From Miscanthus floridulus (lineage: Eukaryota; Streptophyta; Magnoliopsida; Poales; Poaceae), in NCBI RefSeq assembly GCF_019320115.1, contig NC_089582.1, positions 123,219,259 through 123,283,258 on the forward strand: DNA of 64,000 nucleotides, in the 5' to 3' direction. This document shows, piece by piece, positions 1 to 10,109 of this stretch. The position numbers and the translations under genes were made by a program. Below the pieces are notes generated by a model. That model was not told the DNA's origin. It searched no databases and worked only from the letters and a program-made list of their open reading frames with translations. How positions within the stretch are numbered: position 1 is the stretch's first letter; each line of letters starts with the position of its first letter.

Positions 1-26
1 ATCAATTTGATTTTTTTTTGGCACAG

Positions 27-999
27 GGGAAGTGGGGGCGTTGTTACCTGTGGTTGGGACGTTACTACAGTTTAGTCCTGACGAGGTAAACTCGGTATAT
101 TCTCATGGAAGTTTATTCTTGCTGCTGATGCAGTGCCGCTTGCTTTTATGTAGCTTCTTAGTTCTGATATGGTTGTTTTTTTCATGATTATGATATACTA
201 CATAAAGGATTCTAGTTCTATTCTACTAAGTTAATCTCAGGTACTGTAAGGGTTAGAAAAGACATGAAGTACTAAAATAAAGTCATGCAACATGTTTCCA
301 TAACATATCATCAATACTATGTTAAATATCCTTTGATAACTACAATGTTTTTTCTTTCTAACGTGAGAGCTTAGATCTCATTTGCTGCACTGAATGGTCT
401 GTTTAATTGATTCTATGTGCTTGCTGGGCTCATTTATGGGTATATAAAGCTAGAGATCCCATACTATAGTTGATTTGGCTGGTTTTATTCACGAACCAGA
501 ATCTGTTCTGCCATTGTATTTATAATAAAGCATCATAACGGTTAGAAGTAGTGAAATGATGGGCTAGACCTTTATCTCGTATTTTTTATGACTTTGGGAA
601 TGCTCAACCCATAGTAATGCTCAACCCATAGTTGGCTGCTGACATTAAGATTTTTATACTGAATCTAACTCATTAAAGCATACCTAACCTTCCTTTTTAT
701 CAGTGGTGGTGGGGATGCTGAACACTCCTTTTAAAAAATATTTATGTATTCAGTTTGTGAAAGAAAAATCTTGTTAGGGCAAGCTACGGCTACGACCATT
801 GTACCCATGATGTTGGAAAATGCATACTAATCGCCAGTTTAATCATTTTGAATGTGAGTTTGACGCTTCCTTGTTTGAAACCTGGCAGCTCAAGAAGTGC
901 CAGCAAGGTGTCCTTTCAAGTGTGGCTTCTTCACAAGCTGTTGCAGTGTCAGATGGCACAACCACACCGAATTCATTCTTTGCAAGATTCTCATTCTAA
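27..999 (+). CDS. Golgin candidate 3/4-like protein (GRIP-related ARF-binding domain), last two exons
   Basis: Only the 3' end of this gene is in the window. The penultimate exon is 27-85, after an acceptor at 21-26 and before a GTAAAC donor. The last exon is 889-999, after a CAG acceptor, with TAA at 997-999. Both junctions are phase 0. Joined, they give a C-terminus starting with the block LLPVVGTLLQFSPDE and ending in SFFARFSF. This resembles the C-terminal GRAB region of plant golgin candidates 3/4 (GDAP1 type), long coiled-coil proteins thought to bind ARF1 and tether at the Golgi. The LLPV-I/V-x-T-M/L-L-Q-F core and the F-x-R-F-S-F end are what I recognise. The coiled coil lies outside the window, so length cannot be checked. 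The identification comes from memory of the family. Splicing and frame are visible directly and intact. Confidence 0.62.
86..888 (+). other. Last intron of the golgin-like gene
   Basis: AT-rich sequence between a GTAAAC donor and a pyrimidine-containing CAG acceptor. I see no coding potential, element termini or RNA gene in it. Confidence 0.6.
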
Positions 1000-1330
1000 C
1001 GGAGGTTTAAGGCTTTGCTCTTGAAGATCTACAGTCTAGCTGGGGGAGAGGATGTCCTGAGCCTCAGATTCACAGTTTTGCTGATTGTAGAGAACGTTTA
1101 TTCATTTATTATTTACAGGCGTCCATTCCCCTTCTCCTTTTGTAAAAGTAGTGTATATATAGATGTATAACCAACCACATGGCCCACAGCAGACTCAAGA
1201 TAAAATGTAATGCATGATATATTGTGCTACTGACATATATATAGCAGCTCATGTTAGGTCGTCGAATGTCGAGGGGAATGGTTTATAGACTGTTGTATAA
1301 TTTTTATTGAACATTCTGAGGATTCAGGAA
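1000..1330 (+). other. Probable 3' UTR of the golgin-like gene
   Basis: Non-coding sequence directly after the TAA. T-rich and TATATA-containing stretches near 1205-1310 are compatible with plant far-upstream and near-upstream polyadenylation elements. The cleavage site cannot be placed from sequence alone. 1331-1574 shows nothing recognisable. Confidence 0.4.
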
Positions 1331-1587
1331 CCATTTTCCACTTTGAACTGTTGAGTTTTGTCGACTCCGTACGCGAAGTCAAGAATTAATCAGAGGCACA
1401 GGTGGTCTTGTTTGATACAACCTTGCACACTCTATGGCAATGCACAAGGTACGTTTCAAAACTAAAAGTTGAGGGAAAAAAGAGGAAAAAGAAGAAAATT
1501 CCAAACGCTTTGGGTTCTTTCCTCAGGTGAGCTCCTAGTCATTTCTATGTAGCTATTTTTTTTTAAGAAATAGGCTAGGTAGTGTGT

Positions 1588-1603
1588 CCGTACGTTCCTA
1601 CGG
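1588..1603 (-). other. Helitron-type subterminal hairpin
   Basis: Stem CCGTA (1588-1592) and TACGG (1599-1603) around a 6-nt loop. It is followed on the - strand by 9 nt and CTAG, which is the expected geometry for a Helitron 3' end. Confidence 0.45.
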
Positions 1604-1855
1604 GATAACTAAACTTTTATACTAAAAACACACGGATCGCACGACAAGATAACAATACTGTGAAATTAAATACAGACATTAAAGTGATATTTAATTCAAG
1701 AAGCAAAGTTCATAAAATTAACACAGTTACGGAGAGCGCGGCGTTGCATGCTCACAAACTCTATTGTATAGACCTTTCCATGATACACTACGATAATGTT
1801 TTATATTGACAAAAAAAAATCTTTGATTTCTGTTTCTTCCGTGCGCTAATATATC

Positions 1856-2379
1856 TCAGTCTGGCCGTTCGGTTAACTGAAACCGATCAGTTCGGTTCTT
1901 CAGTTTTTCAGCTAATTCGGTTACCTGAGAAGAAGGGACCGATCAGTTACTTTGAAAATACAAAACCGAGGAATTTCGGTTTCGGGTAATTCGGTTTGGT
2001 TTCGGTTCTAATCGATGGAACCGATTTTTTCAGGAACTAAGAAACAACCTATTCAATTGTAAATTTTGGCAGCATTTTGCCTGATTTCATGCAGTCAAAA
2101 GGGACAATTTAAACAACAATGCAGCATAAAACAACAGTACAACACATATATGTTATTGTTCTCTCAAATATTCAAGCATAGAGCAATATTCAAGCCTGCA
2201 TTCTAGGAGCCTTTACATAGTTCGGTTATTTCAGGTCAATTCGGTTAACCGAGTGCTGGAACCAAATTAACCGTAATAATTTTGGTTCTTGGGAACCTGA
2301 AACCGAACCTGGGACCGAATATTTCGGTTTCGGTTCCGGTTAATTCGGTTCGGTTCTCGGTTTTTTATGCCCAGATTGA
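1856..2379. mobile_element. Non-autonomous hAT element (524 bp) with perfect 8-bp TSD
   Basis: The target duplication AATATATC is exact on both sides (1848-1855 and 2380-2387). The ends are TCAGTCTGG on the left and, as reverse complement of the right end, TCAATCTGG. The interior is packed with direct and inverted CGGTT/AACCG motifs, for example TTCGGTTAACCGA near 2243. Such subterminal motifs are typical transposase binding sites of plant hAT elements. There is no coding capacity, so it must be mobilised in trans. It sits inside the putative Helitron and is therefore younger than that element. Confidence 0.85.
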
Positions 2380-2387
2380 AATATATC

Positions 2388-2951
2388 CACGAACTCCATG
2401 TCATCCTATACACAGGTTCGAGTAAATATATAAATATTAGTGCCTGTCACATGGGTAATACTACGTGTCTTGAAAAATCTCTCACAAAACCTTAAAACAA
2501 AGTATGTTATACTCATCGTATAAATATGTATTGCTTTAGATCTATTCTACGCAAACATATACTATAAAATAAGAAGTGAAAATTTATATAAAAAAATAAA
2601 ACAAAAAAATCAGATTTATTAAGATTAATGTCTTATATATTGTATAACCAAAAGTAGCTTTTAGCGTGTTCAAATTTCACAGCACCATCAGCCTTGTTTT
2701 TGGGTGCGTTTGGTTGAGGAGCTATGACTTCTATAAAAACTACCGCCAGCCTCTTTCAGTTACGAGCGGACCCTAAATGTACTGCCCCTCATCCAAGGTA
2801 GGACCTTCTCGTTGGACACCAGATGATCCGCAGTTTCGACGCCTTTTTGGCCAGGTTGAATAGTTCACAGAGCCCAGACCCATTGATGGTGACCCCCTTT
2901 CCTTCATCTTCAACTACAGATGATATGCCGATAAAACACTAACAAAAACAC
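2388..2951. other. Non-coding stretch
   Basis: AT-rich to about 2690, then a GTGCGTTTGGTT phrase near 2703 that recalls the ends of common grass MITEs. I could not find its partner terminus. No gene is supported. Confidence 0.3.
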
Positions 2952-3091
2952 GTAGGTGATGTGCGAGACGTGTGGCACGTCAGTGGGCTGCCCAATCTCG
3001 ATCCGCTCCTCGTCGCTGTCCTCCTTCTCGTGATCATCATCATCAACACCCACGGCGCCAGTGCTGCACATCACCAGCGACGATGGCCGTG
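2952..3091 (-). pseudogene. CRIB-domain exon fragment (RopGAP/RIC-like)
   Basis: On the - strand an exon-like segment runs from an AG acceptor at 3092-3093 to a GT at 2950-2951. It encodes an acidic stretch followed by EIGQPTDVPHVSHITY. The pattern I-G-x-P-T-D-V-x-H-V-x-H-I is the plant CRIB motif, which binds ROP GTPases and occurs in RopGAPs and RIC proteins. The ...HIT-aromatic continuation looks more like RopGAP. Neither the RhoGAP catalytic domain nor any other exon of such a gene is nearby, so this is a captured or displaced fragment. The motif is clear. The choice between RopGAP and RIC is inference. Confidence 0.55.
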
Positions 3092-3332
3092 CTAACGTTA
3101 CGACAAAATACAAAACGCGATTCAATTTGTAAAAAATTAAAACGAACAAGATAGAACCCACCTCATTTTCATCCAACCTCAAATGAAATGAGTTTATTTT
3201 CCTAGCCCATCACATCCAGTAAATAATTAATTAACCTATATCTCGCATGCTAACTATCCTCTGTTTCACTGTCCCCACACATGAATCGCATGTATCTTCC
3301 TTTTTTTCAGAGTGACATGCTGATCAAAGAAT

Positions 3333-3436
3333 GGTTGAACAACAAAGTTCAGGGATTGAAGCACATGGTTCAGCAACAAAATTACAGGGATCAAAGTACA
3401 TGATCTAGCAACAAAATTACAGGGATCAAAGCACTA
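3333..3436. repeat. Three-unit 35-bp tandem repeat
   Basis: Units share the core CAACAAAATTACAGGGATCA. The first (about 3333-3366) is diverged, and the next two (about 3367-3401 and 3402-3436) are nearly identical. Confidence 0.7.
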
Positions 3437-3570
3437 AAATAACTGATCGGGAAGATGTGGCCATCTACTTGAGAAATGTACATGTAACCATGCCATACGC
3501 TTTAACCTAGATTGCAAACTGGAGCCAATGTTTTTTTTTGTAAGTTTGATGCACACAAAGAAGGGCGATT

Positions 3571-3900
3571 ACACATCATCAACGAAACCGCATCTGCATT
3601 TAATGGATCAAAAGGATTAGGATATAACAGAAGTTTTGGAAAGAAGACCTCAAACACATTGACAAGATCTGCAAAGTATCACATAGGTTCAAACCTAAGC
3701 CTACTTTAACATGGTACAAAACATGAATATCTAATTGTACATATAAGGCATGGAGAGAATCCATTGCCTGTACATACAAATAATGAAATGCAAAGATCAA
3801 TCTTACCAAGCATTTGTCTCCATGTCTGGTTGATGACATCCAAACAGACTAAACCAGACCTTGCATTCATCCAGAAGTAGTTAGAAGGCGGACCATTTTT
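3571..3900 (-). pseudogene. E2 ubiquitin-conjugating enzyme fragment (UBC4/5/6-like), two exons
   Basis: Exon a (3807-3900, -) encodes VCLDVINQTW and ends at a GTAAGA donor. Exon b begins at 3668 after a TTTGCAG acceptor and encodes [19 protein letters not shown] through SLMM. The phase-1 junction restores the aspartate expected at this point in plant UBC4/5/6-class E2s. The conserved catalytic Cys of the VCLDV motif is present. Upstream of that motif the expected H-P-N region is scrambled, the UBC N-terminal half is missing, and after SLMM similarity is lost. This is therefore a spliceable-looking but incomplete fragment. It lies on the same strand as the flanking CRIB and PABN fragments, which supports capture by a transposon. 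Confidence 0.72.
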
Positions 3901-3904
3901 CTTG

Positions 3905-5815
3905 AGCTAAAGTAGTGGAAGCTAAAGAACACGATGACCAAGAAAAAAAATGAACTTTCTGAAAACTCTCACAACAGCAAATTACCATTATTCTTCTGTT
4001 GGCAAGAGTCATGGCATGAGATCTGAACTCTAATAAATCAATATAGATAGTTATGAAATAAATAAGCACACCTAATGAATTTAGAGGAACTTCACATCAC
4101 TCAAGTAATTCTAAGATACAGTTCAAGCTCCCTTGACGCTCTTATAATTTCCCATCAATTTCATCAAGTAGACATTCATACTTCTATCCAAATAATAAGC
4201 ACATGATCTGTATGCCAAAAATGTCATGTACTCCTACAAATAGCAATGAACTATCCAAAAAGCAATGCAAAATCACTCGCATATAAGTCTGAATTACTAA
4301 CCCTAATGCCACTGGTGCATGAGACTAACATTCTCGAAGTAGGATTGAATCAGTCGCTGACGGAATACTCCAAAATGCACTGTTTTTTTAACCTTTAAGC
4401 TATTGTACGACTCCTTCAAAAGATAGCACTTGTCTGGCATGATCTGTGCAAGAAGCATCAGGATCATGTTGCGGGCCACCAGTGAGGTCCAATGGCAACT
4501 AACATCTTTGTCATCTTCCGGGAACAAGCTAACCTTGCACCTGCTACATCTTTGTCATCACTGAAGTTACTCCTACCTCACAACTATACTTCTATATATA
4601 TATTTTGTTTATTTCGATATACAAATGCTGAAGTGCTCGGATTAGCAACAAATTCATCACGCTTGCTAGCTAGATAGAAGAGGAACTATGGTCAAAACTA
4701 TGAAAAATTCATCCAGGAAAATCAATGCAACTATTTAAGTTTTCATAGCAATTTTGGATCATAAATCCATGTGCTTGCTGAGGATTACAAATTAATTAAT
4801 AATTAACTTCTATGAGGGGGAGGAACTTTTTCATTTACCGGCAAGGCAAGCAATACGTCATTGATATCATAGATCTCTTGGGCCAGGCATGTGGTCTCAG
4901 ATGTGACTTTCCGCTGGTGGCCTCATTGTCACCACTGCTGCATCAGACTTTGACTTCCATTTATCAATCTATGCAATTCACAAAGCCACAGACATGAGAA
5001 ACAAAAATTTCGTACCTGACTTATCACAATTTTTTTATTCCACTAAAGGATTAATGGATGAAACCAAATATAATACAACCAATGTTTTTTAACATCTAAA
5101 ACTCAACTAATATAATACAACCAAATATTTTTTAACATCTAAAACTCTTGTTGAGAAAATTGATCTACAGTTTTTTGAAAGATTAAAAAGATGTCAGCCA
5201 CTAGGTACCCCTCTAGCCAACAGATTTCGTTGTCCCTTGGCACAGCCAACTTCAAGTTTCATGCTGACCATCGAAACAGTATTTCATTTTTACATAAATT
5301 CTGATGAAACAATAAATTAAAAGCAGCAACTAAAAGTGACAATTTTACATGAGAAAATATACTTTAAAGATGATGAAATGAAAACCTGGAAACACCATTC
5401 CGCATTTCCAAAACCCACCTTGGTTGTGTCAGCAAGCAGAGAGCAGCAACAACAGTGTGGCAGCAGGTAGAGAGCAGCAGCACCCTCGAGTCTCCTCCTG
5501 TTCCCATTTTTTATCATATCCATGCAACTGAAAATTATGGGTCAAAAAAATTATTTTAGAGATCTATCAACAACAAATATTTTTTATTCATGAGAACCAC
5601 ATAATTGTTTAGCTGATAAAACTCTTGAGGATTCAATCTGCCAACAATGGTGCCATAAATGTGCATTACTGCCATGTCCACACATCAACGAAACAAATCA
5701 CCACATATAAGCATTTCTTTTACAAAGCTATTTTTTTTGCCCAACGAACCGTACTTCATATGTGGATCTTACCTATTGGAATGGAAAAGTAGCGCATATG
5801 GGAAGGATTACAAAC
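3905..5815 (-). other. Unassigned sequence between gene fragments, one open segment
   Basis: Mostly AT-rich intron-like DNA. One - strand segment (about 4380-4527) stays open and encodes SLVARNMILMLLAQIMPDKC followed by a lysine-rich tail. It has the look of an exon, but I do not recognise the family. A weaker - strand segment near 4890-4970 is similarly unassigned. Confidence 0.25.
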
Positions 5816-6064
5816 CTTGGCAACCATGGTCTGCATCTCCTAGAGTGCAGTGGCAGATTCCTCAATCTCCTAGAGCCATTACTTCATTTTGTCGAACTCC
5901 TAGAGCTATGCACGAGAACAGGTCAGCAATGATGCTAGGGTTTGGGCAATGAGGGAATGGCTGTGGGGGCTAGGAAAAACGGGTGTAGAGCAGGACCTTG
6001 CTGCTTCATCACCGATGGCGTCCACGTCTACATCCTCGCCATCGATTGGATCCCCATTGCTCCT
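5816..6064 (-). pseudogene. PABN-type (nuclear poly(A)-binding protein) N-terminal/coiled-coil fragment
   Basis: Read on the - strand, an acidic start (NGDPIDGEDVDVDAIGDEAA) is followed, after a shifted middle, by the heptad pattern EIEESATAL-x-EMQTMVAK. That stops at a GTTTGT donor at 5814-5815. The arrangement of an acidic N-terminus, an L-E-E-F-D-K-M-K helix and then E-M-Q-x-x-V-A-K matches the coiled coil before the RRM of plant PABN proteins. Several TAG/TAA codons and a frame change interrupt it. No RRM is present downstream, so it is a decayed fragment. Assignment is by pattern memory. Confidence 0.45.
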
Positions 6065-6252
6065 CGTCCTCCATGGCCACGCCGCCGTCGCGACCTCGCC
6101 GCGTCGTCCCCCACGGGCGGAGATGCAGCTGGTGTTAGCACCGTGCGACCAGTGGGGGGGCGGTCGAAGCGCGGCTAGGGCCACGACGGGGCTGGCGGAC
6201 GCATGAGCCCGTGCGCACCCACGATGGCGCATCGACGGATGCGGCCTGGCTT

Positions 6253-6400
6253 TTTTTTTGCAAGAGAAGAAAATGGGGCGTGGGGATTGGGAATCGAACC
6301 CTGGCTGCCCATGGGAGTTGACGTCCGTGGCTCGCAAGGACGAAGTCACGTTTGAAGCCTGGACGGAGTTGCGTTGAAGCCTGGAATTCCCCATGGCCAC
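6253..6400 (-). mobile_element. Possible tRNA-derived SINE
   Basis: On the - strand there is a Pol III B-box-like GGGTTCGATTCCC near 6287-6299 and an A-rich end (nine A's) near 6251-6259. An A-box is not convincing and no TSD was found. Confidence 0.28.
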
Positions 6401-7595
6401 AGGATGATGGTGAAGCCTTCTGAGATTAGATCTAGATCATTGGTTTGTTGTATGAGGGTTTTTCTAGGTGTACAATCTGGTGTGGACGAAGGAACGTCAT
6501 CTCTGTAGGGGACAATTTTCTGGGTAGACTAAGCTTAATTTTGATTGGTCGCAAATATATATAGATTAAATATAATATAGGTTTCGTCCTCGGAGAATGC
6601 ATGTTTAATTTATAGGTTGAAAAATAATTAAGAACAACACACGATCTGAAATGGCAGAAAAGTAACAGTACAAGATGTAAGATTCATACAACCATTATCT
6701 ATGTTTGATTTTTTTTAAATACTATCAGGAATTGCGGGTTCCTCTTATGCCACATATTATCTCAACAAATCTGTAGCTTATCTTTCATATACTTGTTTGT
6801 TAGGTGAAGTGACCGGACAAAGAAAGTATTAGGGAAATAGATTAAAAGACCTACAGCCGTAGGATTGGGATTAAGAATTCTGCTAATCAGGTTTTTGGCT
6901 CCAGCTGAAAACTAAGAGGGGCAGCTAAATCGAGCTGCTGAAATATGTGATTGCAAAGGGAGCGTTAAGAGATGATAAACAACCGCAAAATAATGTTTAT
7001 TTTCTCTCTAGGCTTCTGGAGAAATCATTTGAACTACTATGGATGTAAAAAATGTCAGTGTTTGCAGCTATGGCAACAGTTAGCAATTAATAAAATAATG
7101 TTTAAGAGACATACAATCTAAAAGTTGGTTGTAAATTTTAGAATTAGTACCACAAGCGCTCAATTGAAGGCACAATAAATAGAGAGTGAAGTAGTAACAC
7201 CAGGTTTATGGAGCAGGAAATTAAGAATGCTACGAACACTTCCTGTTTTACTTTTCATAGTAAGGAAGCAAGCAACAGCACATGACGTGTAATTTGTAAC
7301 TTGTTTGAGCAAGCCGGTTAACATATTGCAATTCCTTGTAAATGTGATTTCGTGTAGAGCCTGATCTCTGGATCCATTAACACCTTAACTATCGTCCTAC
7401 ATCAGGCATCTCAATATCACAAATCAATGAAACAAACACACAGCCAGTGCCAATTGGTACATGGTTAGTATTTACTAACAGAAATTCAGTTTTGCCTATA
7501 ACTTAGAATAGGGTCTAAATTGCAGATGATCAGAATAGCATGCAATTGATGGATTCAGACAGTAACTCAGTGAAACTATCAGCCAAAATCACTGC

Positions 7596-7598
<3 letters not shown>
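6401..7598. other. Non-coding, AT-rich stretch
   Basis: No open frame of interest, no element termini and no RNA gene recognised. Confidence 0.4.

Positions 7599-7668
<70 letters not shown>
7599..7668. repeat. (GA)n microsatellite, about 35 units
   Basis: Uninterrupted GA dinucleotide run of about 70 bp. On the - strand this is (CT)n preceded by AAACCCTAGG, a telo-box-like plant 5'-leader signature. Confidence 0.95.
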
Positions 7669-7670
<2 letters not shown>

Positions 7671-7950
7671 GAGACAGGCACCTAGGGTTTCATGGAGTAC
7701 AGAAGAAGATGGGGCGCCTAGCGAGACGATGCTGCATCAGGGGGAGCCGCGCTGGGGAGCACCGGTAGGGACCGCCCGGCGGCGTCGTGCCCGGGGACGG
7801 CCGCTGTGGGGGCTCGTTGTGGCCGGGGACGACGAACCACAGCACCAGTGCAGCACCCGAGGAGGGCCGTCGTCGCCCCGCCCTTGCGGCGCGAGGAGGA
7901 AGGGGCGCGGAGGAGAATGAGGGTGGCCGCCGTGCCGTGCGCTCTCACCT

Positions 7951-8303
7951 GGGTTAGGATGCCTCCTCGTCGGATCCACCGAGGGCGAGCGCCTCCACCC
8001 TATCCGGTCCGCCTCGTCACCGGATCAGCCGAGGGCGACGGTCGACGGTATGATCACCGGCCGGGCTGCCTCATCTGGATCCATCCTCAGCGTGGGAGGG
8101 GAGGCGGCAGGGGGGACGACGTTTGGAACCGTCGATGCCCTGGCTGACTGGGTCGCCGGGGGCTTGGCGAGGGAGGCCGCGGCGAGGCTGCTGGGCGACG
8201 GCGACGGCGGAGGAGCGAGGCCGGCGGGCGATCGCGGCGCGATGGGATCGGTGGGGAGGAGATATCGCGACAGTGGTGCGGGGATGGGGATGGGGAGCTC
8301 CAA
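7951..8303 (-). other. GC-rich block, possible first exon of an unrecognised - strand gene
   Basis: A GC-rich, CpG-rich block. On the - strand an ATG at 8303 opens a Pro/Ala/Ser-rich frame (MELPIPIPAPLSRYLLPT...) that stops near 8025. A good CCAG|GTGAGA splice donor follows at about 7951. Low-complexity composition makes long frames likely by chance in all six readings. No domain is recognisable and no second exon was identified. Confidence 0.2.
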
Positions 8304-8960
8304 CGGGTCGCACGCACGGTGGGTGGGGGCGGTGATTGCGGTGTTTTAGCGACTTGCACACGGACGGGAGCCGGGTATCGCAGGGGAGGCGGAGCGAAGA
8401 CGACCCAAAAAAAAAGTCGCACGAAAAAATAGTCTTACTTTTGTTCTTTTTAGTTGTTGGAGAAGTGGACCTTGGCCAGTCAAGCCTTGTACTTGGGTGG
8501 CGAGTTTGTTGGATTTGGTTCTAGTCCCTTTTTTGAAACAAAAATTAAAAAAAACATACAAAACAATATAGAAAAGGCATTTATTTGAACACATGAATAT
8601 GTGTAAATACAAGAAATGTTCTCCATCACAACAAACCATGGCATTAATCTGCAACGGCAAAATGGCTGATTTATGGATCCTCCCAACTCATTTCCCTCCA
8701 CATAATCATAATAACACACAATTGCTACCTGCTACTACTAGACATTGGCCAAGGGAGATTTGAGGAAATCACTGAATGCAAAAATATACGTTGGCGATTA
8801 TATACCATAAATAACTGCGGTGGCGCCCACCATCATCAAACACCCTAATCGCCGTGATTATCATGCCATAAACAGCGCGCGACTCTGCACATATCGGAAT
8901 GCCCCAAAGCGCAGCGAGAACACGCAGGGCCGTGGGCCGAGCCGAGCCGTGACAATTTTT
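8304..8960. other. Intergenic, upstream of the 288-aa gene
   Basis: AT-rich at 8400-8800 with no recognised element. An ATTATATACC TATA-like stretch lies near 8798-8807, over 300 bp before the start codon of the next gene. Confidence 0.3.
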
Positions 8961-8989
8961 TTCAAAAGGGCGGTTGGAAGACGCAAGAC

Positions 8990-8999
8990 GACCGTTGGA
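8990..8999 (-). promoter_or_regulatory. MSA-like element (G2/M-phase promoter motif)
   Basis: The - strand reads TCCAACGGTC, matching the mitosis-specific activator core (AACGG with Y-C-Y before and Y-Y after) recognised by three-repeat MYB factors. It lies about 125 bp upstream of the ATG at 9123. A similar but imperfect copy with CCAACCG lies about 20 bp further upstream. Functional use is inference. Confidence 0.45.
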
Positions 9000-9122
9000 A
9001 GAGCCACCCCTCCGCCTCCGCTTCAAAAGCCTCCTCTCCTCGCCTCCCGTCGTCTTCCAAACCCGAGAGAAAAGAGAAGGACCGGAGTCCATCTCCCGGC
9101 CAGCCGACCGACCAACCGACCC

Positions 9123-10109
9123 ATGGACCGCCGTCCGCCGCTCGCCGTGTCCCCGCGCCGCCTCCGGCCGCGCCCGCACCGGGTGCCCCGCCCGCCCCTC
9201 GCGCCGGCCTCCTCCGTGCAAACGCCTCCAGGTATGACCGCCGTCTGATCCCCCATCCATCCCCCTTCGTGCGCCGATTCAGTTGTCCCCATCCGACGCG
9301 TGCGCCGATTCAGTTTTTCCCATACGACGCGTGCTCCTCTCAACTCTGCAGGATCGATGAAGAAGGCGGTGGCCCCGATGCGCCCGTCCGTCTGCGCGAT
9401 CCCGTCGCCGGTCCGCTTCGAGCCCAGCCCGATGCGCGCCTCCATCTCCGCCCTCCCGTCGCCAATCCGCGCCGAGCCGAGCCCGATGCGCGCGAGCATG
9501 ACCTCCGCGCTCCAGCCCCCAAGGCGCGTCAAGCTCGACCTGCCCCCGGCGAGGGCGGCGGCGGCTGCCGAGAAGGAGAACTTCCTCCCCGCCTCGCCGC
9601 CGCCGGCGAGGGCGGGTTTCGAGAAGAAGAACCTCCTCCCGGCCGGCGCGGACGCCCACGTCGAGCTGGTGGCGCTCAACCTCGCCGCGATAGCCGCGGG
9701 CACGCCGGCTGGCGGCCCGCTCTTCGTGCGCGGCAGGCTCTACGACGCCTACTCGGCGCGCCGCAACGAGCGGCTCAAGCGCAAGCAGGGCTTTCCCTAC
9801 TACTGCGAGGAGTTCGTGCCCGCGGCCTCGGTGGACCCCGAGACGATGGCCGAGGACCCCTGTGTCGCCGTCGAGCTGTCTAAGCGCCGCGTCGCCAAGA
9901 AGGCCTACACCGCCAGCGGCGCCGAGTCCGTGAGGAGGTCTATGCCAGCTGTCGACTTCGCGGCGGGCCGCAGTGGAGGCCTGGGGCCGAGGTCCTCCCT
10001 CAGGAGCAGCAAGGAGATGAAGAAGGCTTCCGCCGCGTCTGGCGCGGTTTCCGTGGCCATCAAGGAGAGGAGGGTCAACCCCAGGTCGTCGGCTCGCCGG
10101 GGGTTCTGA
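9123..10109 (+). CDS. 288-aa basic protein with KEN box and S-P-x-R sites, probably cell-cycle related; two exons
   Basis: Exon 1 is 9123-9231 and starts at ATGG in good context. A GTATGA donor begins at 9232. The acceptor CTGCAG ends at 9351, and exon 2 is 9352-10109 with TGA at 10107-10109. The phase-1 junction gives PP-GSMKKAVAPM. The product is basic and rich in Pro, Ala and Arg. Visible motifs are a KEN box at residues 111-113, an RxxL D-box-like RVKL at 95-98, and repeated S-P sites (about residues 10, 55, 62, 73, 80), most with a nearby basic residue as for CDK targets. A more conserved-looking core (LYDAYSARRNERLKRKQG, about residues 157-175) follows. Degrons plus CDK-type sites plus the upstream MSA motif suggest an APC/C-regulated mitotic protein. 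I do not recognise the family and give no symbol. The frame is intact. An unspliced reading from 9300 is possible but would bypass the good intron. Confidence 0.7.

Larger units (their letters stand above)
1575..6400 (-). mobile_element. Probable Helitron-like element carrying several host gene fragments (5' limit unknown)
   Basis: Read on the - strand, the left boundary ends in CTAG (1575-1578). Nine bases upstream is a 16-nt hairpin with stem CCGTA/TACGG (1588-1603). Hairpin plus a short spacer plus CTRR is the classical Helitron 3' terminus, and the CCCGTAG-AACG-ACGG pattern resembles common grass Helitron ends. Upstream on the same - strand lie fragments of three unrelated genes with splice-like borders: a CRIB domain (2952-3091), an E2 enzyme (3571-3900) and a PABN-type coiled coil (5816-6064). 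Same-orientation multi-gene capture is typical of Helitrons. Against the call: the base after CTAG is C rather than T, and I could not find a convincing 5' TC terminus. The right limit at 6400 is therefore only the extent of recognised fragments. The element could reach 8.4 kb or be smaller. Confidence 0.42.

Noticed and set aside
5942..6206. + strand Ala/Arg/Pro-rich frames near 6 kb
   Set aside because: Antisense of the GC-rich PABN-like fragment. No start context or domain.
6285..6300. Isolated B-box as a tRNA gene
   Set aside because: No acceptor, D or anticodon arms. At most a SINE.
8769..9703. Long - and alternative-frame open stretches over the 288-aa gene
   Set aside because: GC-rich codon usage leaves several frames open. 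Only the + two-exon model has good splice sites, start context and motif content.
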